Under the pieces are notes generated by a model. The model worked only from the letters and a program-made list of their open reading frames with translations, searched no databases and was not told the origin of the DNA. A stretch of DNA of 64,000 nt from Chaetoderma sp. LZ-2023a (lineage: Eukaryota; Mollusca; Caudofoveata; Chaetodermatida; Chaetodermatidae), in assembly GCA_034401795.1 (NCBI GenBank), contig CM067369.1:88959312-89023311 (forward strand), in the 5' to 3' direction. A program made the translations under genes and the position numbers. Shown piece by piece: positions 32,689 through 44,165 of the stretch (its first letter is position 1; every line of letters begins with the position of its first letter).

Positions 32689-35600
32689 TGACCGCAACAC
32701 ACTGCTGGTATTATCAGTGTTAATTCACTCGTTGTTGGTGCTCTTCGCTATTTACTTGTCATAATTTGATATCGTTTGCTTGACTAGATTTGATTGACTT
32801 TGCTCAGGGACCAAACATCCTCCTACTCTCACCACAACCACAACCCGCACCATCCTCATCCGTCTTCTTCTTTTTCTTCTTCTTTGTACTCCCTGACAGT
32901 TGTCTTCAAATGTGCAGACACATTTCTTCTATATATGCCGTGATACAGGTTGGATCTTTCAGCGTCCTGTGAAGTTTTGGATGCAGTTTTGAGTTCGGAT
33001 TCCAAACATTTGCTTCTATGGTTGCATAAAGCGGGTGATACTGTCGGGAATTCTGTGCATTTCCTGGTCCTTATTGGCAAGGGCAGCGCGCGGAATCTCA
33101 TAATCAGAATTTACTGAATAAACGGTGTCTTAATCTGCTAAAACCAGTTCACAATCTGAAGATGGTTATACACTCCTTACCATTAAGTTAGTAGGAATCC
33201 TCTGGGCTATAGTTTGGATGTGCCAAATACCAAATACCACTCTTTAGTGATAGCAGACTTGACGGTGGTTGCATCTGTCTAGATCAAACCAGTCTCTGAT
33301 TGTGCACTGTCCCATCCTTCCTTGGTCACGGTATCAGATTGGCCATGTACATGTTTTGCAGTCGCCTGGGATCAATTGCAAATCTGTTTCCTTTTGTGTT
33401 CTGTCCTAGTTGAAGGAGATATGCCATTACTGTGTCCTGTTGTACGGATTTCTGGTTTAGACGTGCCTGTAATGGAGATTTTCCATCAGTTTAGGACTAT
33501 GCTCCTGTTATAAAATTCCCTATCTGCAGCATTTCCGTTGCTTCTTCTAGAGCTGTTGTCCCGGCTTTATATTTTGCGGAATACTTTTTCAGTAGAAATA
33601 GACTGTTCACAGTTTTCCATTTTGTTCCATCCGTTTGTCCATCTCTAATAACATCTTTCACCGATCAGTCTGTATAGACTTGTAACCATTTTACTTTGGG
33701 ATATTTAGTTTCAATCATCACTAAGGCAAGTTCTGTTCTGGGGGAGGCGGGTGGGGGTGGGGGGGGGGGGGGGGGTGGGGTGGGTGGGTGGGTGCGGGTT
33801 GACATTTCAAGTTTATCACGTGACGTCATCATGAATGACGTGGATATGACGTAGATAAGTTCGCTTAATTGATGGCGGACTAAGCGTTGTACGAATTCTA
33901 TGTCTACTATTTAATACGCATTCTGTTGAATATTTTGAAATCATAGCTATAGGCAGCAACAACGCCAAGTCAAATTAGTTTGAAATTATTCAACAGCTTA
34001 CCCGTGTAGGTTTCTGGGAATTGATAGTTAGGGAGTTCAGAGATCTATCGAACGATGGGTGGAGCTTAGCTAGAGGTGGACGGAGCATAGTTAGAACTGG
34101 GTTCCTCCATTCAGAGTGTGTGGTAAGTGGTTCAGTAACCAGAGAGGTGTGCGTTTAGGCTTGATTCAACTTGTTTTGCTGACTGAAGAAAGCATGGCCT
34201 TCTTAGTGTGTCCCATGCAGACATCTTGTCTCTTTGATGCATAGCGTGACTGTGAAGCATGTAGAGCTGTGAGAACTATGAGAGCATCTTTGTCTTCTTT
34301 CTATCTTCCATAGATTTTATGCCCATTAAAGTTTCCACTCCATTGATATGTGGTTTCTGAAGAGCATCTTCATTATCATCATCATCATTATCACCAATCG
34401 TCGTCGTGGTCGTCGCCGCCGTCATCGTCGTCAATCATCATCATCATCATCATCGTTACCATCATCATACCTGACTCAATGCCAGTGACGAGCTTCCAAG
34501 CGCCAACACGTATAGCCGCCTGCACACGTGTGTCAAACGCATGATCCATCCATGCTCTGACTGGTACCCGAGTTAATGGGTCTATGTTATGCAGAATCTC
34601 TGCTCTAGGGCTCGGTAGACCTTTGCTATCAAACATAAATGAAGAGCAAACATAGTGTTTAGCCTCCTGCATTATATAGACAATAACAGCCATATGTATG
34701 GTTAATACTGCTGCGGTAGCCGTATGCGTTAACAACCTTAATATTATGTCTCAAGGAAGACGGAAATATTTATCAATACTTCAAAATTTTCTTATGCTCG
34801 GCGTACACCTTAATACTCAACTAGTTGGCGACTAGTTGTGCAAAAAGTCTTAAGGTGTACGCCGCGAATTAGAATATCAACTGAATACAATTAGGACTTG
34901 GAAAACTCGCAATAAACCCACACTATAAGATGTGATTATACCTGGGCAAACTGATCAAGAAACATATGCTAATGGAGAATGCGGGAGATGCACGGCCTCC
35001 AATCTGAAATTAAAACCCATAACTTAAAAAAACCCCAATTTCTAAGGAGATAGTCTTTCTGGGAACGCGTCCCTCTGTCCGCCACTTCAAATAGTGGCAT
35101 TGGCTAGCCTGGGTAAGCGGGTTACAGCTACATCGACTAAAACGTGGACTCGAGGAATACTTCGAAGGTAAAATACGACACGGATAATAATATTCTTGAA
35201 AATTTACGCGACAAAAGGTTGTTAACAGAACGGCTACTAGAGTGTAGAACGCAAGCGTATACAGCTTGACCTGGTTGACCAACCAGAACCTGGCACTAAG
35301 GTAACCGAATCTGTGACTACATGCCACTAACACGCACAATATGTAATATGTAAACATTGTTTTCACGCTCTACATATGCATATTCAGCAGAAATTACAAA
35401 TTAAGAATATATTTTTTCTTAAATGTGTGACTAAATGGTCTGCCACTCAATTATCTGACGTCATAATTAAATATCGTAACACAAACATTGAAACGTCTGT
35501 CACGAAGGTGTATGAATTCAACTTTCCAGAGTATCCATCTATCATCTGGCGTCATATGACGTCATATTCAGGTAAGCGGCGTGTAGGATGACGTCATAAC

Positions 35601-38600
35601 CATTATGTCAAATGATTCTATCTGGCCCGTCTTTAACTCCTAATAGTCCGACACGTTGTTAGAATTGTATGTCTCTACTATTTAATAAACTTGCTGTTGA
35701 ATATTTTGAAACTAATTTGACTGGACGATGTTGCTGCCATAGGCAGCAACAGCGCCCAGTCAAATTAGTTCCAAAATATCCAATAGCTTACCTCTATAGT
35801 TTTCTGGAAATTGATAGTCAGAGAGTTCAGAGATCGATCGCTCCTAACACGAGCGAGGTTTGGCAGTGGAGCTTAGCTAGAGATGAGCGGGGCATAGCTA
35901 CAAATGGAGACGTCCATTATCTAACGTCATAATTAAATATCTTAGCTAAAAAAATCGAAAAGTATGTCACGAAGGCGTACGAAGTGTATGTTGCCGTGGA
36001 ATGCACAACGTAATAAACATTCTGTTTTATATTTTGAAAATGATTTGACTCAGAGCAGCTGTTACCACCTATAGGCAACACCCCCCCCCCCAGCCATTCA
36101 ACGTAGTTTCAAAATATTCAACAGATTTCCCATAAAGTTACTTTGGAAATTTAGATCCTGGGAATTCGAGTTTCAAAGTTTCAAATCCATTCAAATATGC
36201 ATAAAAGTAGAGGCGGAGCTTATTTAGAAATGGGCGGAGAATAGCTAGAAATGTATCCCTCTATTATCAGTTCTGTTTCTATGTCCCGTGACGTGAAATA
36301 TTCCTACAGCAATTATTACCTGATTGTTTGCCATTGATCATATCCATCCAGGTGCTTAGTGCCATTCAGGTCACCTCCTACAAGCTTGATAACGGTCGGG
36401 AACCAATCCGAGATGTGTATCAGTTCCTGGTGCAATCTGCCTTGAGCAATGGGAGGGTAATGCACAAAGGCTGGCACACGAATTCCACCCTCGAATAAAT
36501 TACTTTTTCCACCTCTTAGTGGAAAATTGCTTCCTCCAAATTCGGGATCGGCGCCATTATCTGCCATAANNNNNNNNNNNNNNNNNNNNNNNNNNNNNNN
36601 NNNNNNNNNNNNNNNNNNNNNNNNNNNNNNNNNNNNNNNNNNNNNNNNNNNNNNNNNNNNNNNNNNNNNNNNNNNNNNNNNNNNNNNNNNNNNNNNNNNN
36701 NNNNNNNNNNNNNNNNNNNNNNNNNNNNNNNNNNNNNNNNNNNNNNNNNNNNNNNNNNNNNNNNNNNNNNNNNNNNNNNNNNNNNNNNNNNNNNNNNNNN
36801 NNNNNNNNNNNNNNNNNNNNNNNNNNNNNNNNNNNNNNNNNNNNNNNNNNNNNNNNNNNNNNNNNNNNNNNNNNNNNNNNNNNNNNNNNNNNNNNNNNNN
36901 NNNNNNNNNNNNNNNNNNNNNNNNNNNNNNNNNNNNNNNNNNNNNNNNNNNNNNNNNNNNNNNNNNNNNNNNNNNNNNNNNNNNNNNNNNNNNNNNNNNN
37001 NNNNNNNNNNNNNNNNNNNNNNNNNNNNNNNNNNNNNNNNNNNNNNNNNNNNNNNNNNNNNNNNNNNNNACGACACGACGATGTTCATTGAAACGTCTGT
37101 CACGAAGGTGTATGAATTCAACTTTCCAGAGTATCCATCTATCATCTGGCGTCATATGACGTCATATTCAGGTAAGCGGCGTGTAGGATGACGTCATAAC
37201 CATTATGTCAAATGATTCTATCTGGCCCGTCTTTAACTCCTAATAGTCCGACACGTTGTTAGAATTGTATGTCTCTACTATTTAATAAACTTGCTGTTGA
37301 ATATTTTGAAACTAATTTGACTGGACGATGTTGCTGCCATAGGCAGCAACAGCGCCCAGTCAAATTAGTTCCAAAATATCCAATAGCTTACCTCTATAGT
37401 TTTCTGGAAATTGATAGTCAGAGAGTTCAGAGATCGATCGCTCCTAACACGAGCGAGGTTTGGCAGTGGAGCTTAGCTAGAGATGAGCGGGGCATAGCTA
37501 CAAATGGAGACGTCCATTATCTAACGTCATAATTAAATATCTTAGCTAAAAAAATCGAAAAGTATGTCACGAAGGCGTACGAAGTGTATGTTGCCGTGGA
37601 ATGCACAACGTAATAAACATTCTGTTTTATATTTTGAAAATGATTTGACTCAGAGCAGCTGTTACCACCTATAGGCAACACCCCCCCCCCCAGCCATTCA
37701 ACGTAGTTTCAAAATATTCAACAGATTTCCCATAAAGTTACTTTGGAAATTTAGATCCTGGGAATTCGAGTTTCAAAGTTTCAAATCCATTCAAATATGC
37801 ATAAAAGTAGAGGCGGAGCTTATTTAGAAATGGGCGGAGAATAGCTAGAAATGTATCCCTCTATTATCAGTTCTGTTTCTATGTCCCGTGACGTGAAATA
37901 TTCCTACAGCAATTATTACCTGATTGTTGCCATTGATCATATCCATCCAGGTGCTTAGTGCCATTCAGGTCACCTCCTACAAGCTTGATAACGGTCGGGA
38001 ACCAATCCGAGATGTGTATCAGTTCCTGGTGCAATCTGCCTTGAGCAATGGGAGGGTAATGCACAAAGGCTGGCACACGAATTCCACCCTCGAATAAATT
38101 ACTTTTTCCACCTCTTAGTGGAAAATTGCTTCCTCCAATTCGGGATCGGCGCCATTATCTGCCATAAAAATACAAATACATGGACCTGATCTGGCAAAGA
38201 AAGTATGCCATTTCTGATGGTTTTGTCGCCGGAAATGATGCCATGTACCCAAGATTTGTCAGAGTGATCCGATGAAACAGAAATGTAGTTCCTTGATTGA
38301 AAGGGTATTAGCATGTTGGGAGTCTATGACTTTGAATTCAGAAATTCATATGTTCCGGCAGATTATTGCGAGTGATACTCGCCATTGAATATTAAATATG
38401 AAATCCGTATACTTGCGTATAATTTGTCCAAGTCGTGTCTGATTTAAAGCCAACCACCGGTTAATAAATATGCATAATTATTATTAGGTAAGTATATTTC
38501 TCAGAAAATTTCGATGACAATAGATGCTCTGAAAACTGATTTCATGCATTCTGAGAAGGAAACCAATATATGATTATTAGCTCACCACCTCGGATTAGCC

Positions 38601-41122
38601 AAGTGAGCTGATGCTGTGGAGGCCGTCCGCTGTCCGTCATCTGTCCTTCCGTCTGTAACTTTTTCTTTAAACGACTTCTACTCAAGAACCTCTAGGCCGA
38701 TTTCAATTATATTTGGCGGGAAGTATTCTTATAGCATGGATGAGCTCAATTTGCTAAAAGGAAGCCGATTGGCCAATTCGGCCGGCGGCCATCTTGGATT
38801 TTGGCCGCGCTTTAGTAATGTCTATTTTTTCTTCTCCAAAATCGTTTCGGGGGATCAAATCAAAACTCGAGAAAATGACCTCTCCAGAACCGTTGCACAG
38901 ATCGGACCGACATCTGGGAGATATGATTAGGGACTAAGACCCAATAAGGTTTGTTCAAGGAAGTTGATATGTCAAAAAACATGGTCGCCATAGACCAATC
39001 AAAATGTAGCGTGTATGGCCGCCATGTTTTGATTTTTATTTGATGAATCTTAAAGCCGAAATAAGTTTTATATTGGTTTTTGGGTATGCTGATTTCAAAT
39101 TTCTACTTTCGAAATTGTTGGATTAGCGGTTTGGCGGAAATCTTGTATCTTTATCCCACCACACACTCCTATACTAAAGCAATAGGAAATGTAAATTGTC
39201 TTCTCGAGAACCACTGTTCTGACTTCTATTATATTTTCCAGAAAGTATCCTTTTGTCATAGAGATTCGAGCGTGCTGTAAGGAAGCCGGTCGTCCAATTT
39301 GGCCGGCGACAATCTTGGATTTGGCCGACCTTTTTAACGTCTTTAATAATCTTCTCCGAAACCACTTAGAGGATTGATTAAAACTCATGAAATACAATCT
39401 AGGGCAATGGCTGAACCACGTTTGTTCAAGGGAATTTGATTGGCTGAATGGATGACCTGTTTTCGCGAAAATGACTTATCCAGAAACGCTTAATGTATTG
39501 GGCCGAAATTTGGGAGATATGATTAGGTACTAAAGGTCATTAAAGTTTGTTCAAGGGAGGTTGATAGGTAAGAAAACATTTCCAGCGTGGATGAATTTAA
39601 GATATTGTGTGTGACAGCCATATTGGATGTTTTATTTGATGGATCTTGAACCTGACATTAGTTTTATGTAGGTTTTTGGGTATGCTGACTTCAAATTTCC
39701 ACTTTTCAAACTGTCGGATAAATGGTTGGCGGCCATCTTGGATCTTTTCCTGCCAAAAACACCCACACTAAAGCAATATGTAATTTCAGATGTCTTCTCG
39801 GGAACCACTCTGTCGATTTCAATTATATTTTCCAGAAAGCAACCTTATGTCATAGAGATCCAAGTTCACTCAAAAGAAGCAGTTCAGCGAGGTCGGCCAG
39901 CAGCCATCTTGGATTTTGGCAAATTTTTAGAAACGTCTTCAAAGTCTTCTCCGAAACCGCTTGGGTGATCAATCCAAAACTCATGAAACGCCATCTGGGT
40001 CAACAGCTGAACCAAGTTTGTTCAAGGGAACTTGATTGGCCAAATGTTTCGACGCCCATCTTGGATGACCTAGTTTTCGTGAAAAAGACTATTTCTCCAG
40101 TACCACAGATCAGGCTGAAATTTTGGATATATGATTTAGGGACTAAGGACCATTACGATTTGTCTATAGAAAGTTGATACGTAAAAAAATGGCAGCCATG
40201 GATCAATCAAGTTATATCGTGTTTGGCGGCCATCATGGATTTTCTAAAATTTCTAAGAAAATCACATAGAAGACTACCTGATATATTTTAATAAAAGATA
40301 ATTTAATAAAACTTGACTAAACGGTCTTTACAGAAATTAGATTGGTAAATTTTTCCAGTAGTCAACTCGTTATGTTCGGTTGTGTCAGTGGCCAATAATT
40401 CCAACTGAGCAATACAGGCCCCTTGGTCCTCTCTTGCTATATCAAAATTTCATCATAGATACGTTAGGAAGCGGTTGTGGTGGGGATGGGGATGAACACC
40501 ATTTCATCGTCGGAAACATGATACCACTGCTTAATATGGAACCAACTTTTGGATTTTAAACGTTTTATAATCTGTAATTTGTGTTCTCCTCTCTTCCTCA
40601 ACTAGACTAGTAATACAATGAAACGCCTGCCATTCTTCGTCGCATTACGCAGACAAAACATCTCACATCCTATTTTGATTGTGATGTCAGTTGAATACAT
40701 AAAGCAAGCTTGACGACTTATTGACAAATCAATATTATTGAGCGTCATTGCTTGGGCCCAGACAGCAAACTTGTTTGTACGCAATAGCCTTATTACATAC
40801 CTGAAATGAATATCATAAGGGTATCCTGCCAGAAACCATATTTCTTAAACGCATCGGTGACGTTGCCAATAGCTTCATCCATACACGTAACCATGCCTGT
40901 TGAAGTAAACACTAGATTGTAACTTGCTCTTTCCACATCCTTCCATCCACCCCCTCCCTCCCCTCCACCCCCTCTCTTCCTCACGCTCTCTATCTCTCCC
41001 TCCTCCCTCCCTCCCCCTACCCTCCCTCCTTCCCCTCCCCTCCCTCCCTCTCCCCCCCCCTCCCCCTCCATCCCTCCCACCCACCCTCCCTCCCTCCCTC
41101 CCTCCCTCTCTCCTCTCCTCTC

Positions 41123-41191
<69 letters not shown>

Positions 41192-43155
41192 CAAGTATGT
41201 CTATGCGTAACTTCATCTCAGGAGAAAATGGCGTGCACATAGCGTACATGTGTGCGTGCGTGCTTGCGTGCGCGCGCGCGCGCGCGTGCGTGCGTGCGTG
41301 CGTGCGCGCGTGCGTGCGCGCGTGCGTGCGTGCGTGCGTGCGTGCGTGTCCTTGTGCAAGTATAGTCTATGCTTTGAGAGATTAACCTGAAAATTTACTT
41401 TGCCTACCTGCATATGTTCTCCGATTCTGATCCTGAATGAACTGATACTGCTGTACATATGACTTGGGAACAATGAGTGGTTTGTGGCCCGCCTGGAAAG
41501 CTAATTGTAGGTAAAGAGGCTGGAAAGCAAAATAGCGATTTAATAAAATATTTTATATACATTGAAGGAAAGACAGTTAACAAGCGATACGCCAAAGATG
41601 GCTTTTTCCAGCGACGTCTGTGTCGATTTCGGAAGCACATTACAGCACAGTTGTTTCACGTCTCGTTGTAGTTATTTGTTTGTCATTTAACGTATTCCTG
41701 TTTTCCAGATATGTCAGGCCTGCATTTTATTATTTGCCTACTTATTAGTGGTAGGCAACTACCCCGGTGATTACATTGGTAGCAATTTATGCTCCAGTGC
41801 TGATAGAGAGAACGAGTGAAGGAGATTTCTCATGTTTTGAACCACAGCACGATAGTCCGGACGCGCCGGAACACGAAGATGCACATATTACAATAAACTA
41901 AATGTTTTGTTCCATAAGTCTTCATGATGAAAAACCATTCACAGATGGCGGACGATGGAGATGTCTCCTCAGCTGGAAGTATTCTCATCTTTCATTAGGC
42001 TGAATTTATCTAATCATTCAATGTTCTTTTAAGATTCCTGGGTGATAATGAAGCGGAAATGGAAAGATACGACAGAGATGTCACTTTCCAGTTACGCCTG
42101 TGTCAAAAGATCGCCCCAACCCCCTTGATTATTTAACGCAGATGCTATTTATTCATAACTTGATTGATACAAACGTCCAGTTTTCTTTATCTTATTGTTT
42201 CCGGTATCGATCCTAATATCCGACTTTAATTCTGTAAGGTCTATTTTATTATTGAGTTTTCACAGGAACCTTCATTTATGATTAACTTGAAAAATTCATC
42301 TGCTCTCATATAGACCGAAATCATATTACTCATATGATAAGATATGTCAATCTTTTTGCGCATGTTTACCTCCCCCATGCAGGCACTTTGTAAGTAGCCT
42401 CCATCTTTCAGAGCGGCGATGCTCTCCATTGTCTTTAGCTACGTTTAAACGGAAAACTATCAGTCGCACTGTATATCCTTCAGGATATACGCGGGGTTTC
42501 TACCACAGCTACTGCACAAACGAGGCCCTGATTACAGCGTTAACACGCATTCATTCATACATAACTCTTTAACCGTCGAATTTGTCCAAGAAAATTCCAA
42601 TTTTCCCATAGAAAATGCCCTTTTGCAGACCAAGAGAAGACTATTTCTGAAAATTTACCACTGGAATGACTGACTGTTATTGAGCCAGTCATTCAAGTGG
42701 TAAATTTTCAAAAATAGTCTTCTCTTGGTCCGCAAATGGGCATTTCTCGAGGACACTGCAGAAGCCGTTTTTGGCTGATATGAGTGTCAAAGTGTTAATG
42801 CAGAATCGTGCTGTTTAGTGTTTGGCGGCAAAACATGTGATTAACAAGACTATTAGATGACAACATGCGCCTAGGCAACAACGTAACATATAGGCCTATA
42901 TATACCTTATCGGGGTTATGATTTGACACAATTCTTTCGGCCTCTTCAGCGAACAGAAATGTAGAGTACTTTCCTAAAGCTCCCCAATTGACATCTGTGT
43001 TATTCCGGAAGTCATACCCGCAAGGGATGCCGGGTTCAGTTTGCTTTTTATGTCGATTTATAAAATGCAATTCAGAAGACTCTACGTCGCATGTATTATG
43101 ACCATAGTAACCTTGTCGACCAACATAGAATCCTATGAAAAACAATGGCAATTGA

Positions 43156-43197
<42 letters not shown>

Positions 43198-44096
43198 GTT
43201 ATTATTATCATTCGCGTTAGTGTACGCGCGTGCGTGACTGCCCGCGTGCGTGTATGCGTGTCTGTGAGTGCTAGCACCAATAAACACCGTAGAATGAGTC
43301 ATATCCTCTGTATGTTGGTGTGAACTTCTCCTTGTAGAAACCCAGGTGCCATTTGCCAACCAGATGGGTGGTGTATCCAGCGTCACGCAGCTTCTCGGGT
43401 AATAATGGACTATCTGTGGGCAAGGCTTCGGCTTTCTGGTTCTCAAACGTATAATGTTGCATTCCATTGTGAATCTGTAAATATATCACTTTCAAGCACG
43501 AGGTCTAAACATCTCAATTTGATAGCAGTATTCTAACTAAGTCTGATGTCATACAAATGCCATGGACTCGGAAGTGTAGTATCTTCATTTTATGACGGCA
43601 GATTTGTATGATTATGACGTCATCATTAATTCTTGACCAACAACATTGGAGTATTTTCATTTAGCAATCGCTTATCCCTTTAACACTTAAAGACCAAAAT
43701 GACAAATCTTTATGATGTAAGGAATATTCTGCTGAATATATTGAAACAAATATGATTGGGAGCTATTCCTGCAGCAGGTTCCAGGCGAGTTAGTTTCAAA
43801 ACATTCAACGGCTTTGCTATATAGGTGTCTTGAAACGGAAATACTGGGATTCAGTAGTTGAAGGGTTAACAAACAGGTGGAGACGCAAGTACGTCATCAT
43901 TTAACAAGCCTATGAAACACCAACCTAAAAATAGGGGTGTGGCTTTGTACCGAGAATACGTCTCTAACGTAATAACCGGCCATCTTGTTACGTCATCACA
44001 ACGACTAGACTATTACAAACTCCACCTCCGAGACAAGACAGGTCCATACTGTAAACGTACCACTATATATCGTGTTGATTTGGTATCATCTTAACA

Positions 44097-44165
<69 letters not shown>

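Noticed and set aside
32130-32723. Long Thr, Ser, Val or Leu open frames over the ACT array
   Set aside because: Trinucleotide repeat read in all frames on both strands; no other protein sequence attached.
36316-37159. Open frames of 200 or more codons across the gap
   Set aside because: They are produced by N bases; only the exon 7 part before the gap is real.
40793-41249. Arg/Glu-rich frames over the CT tract
   Set aside because: Low-complexity polypyrimidine; only the 96-base exon 6 at one end is coding.
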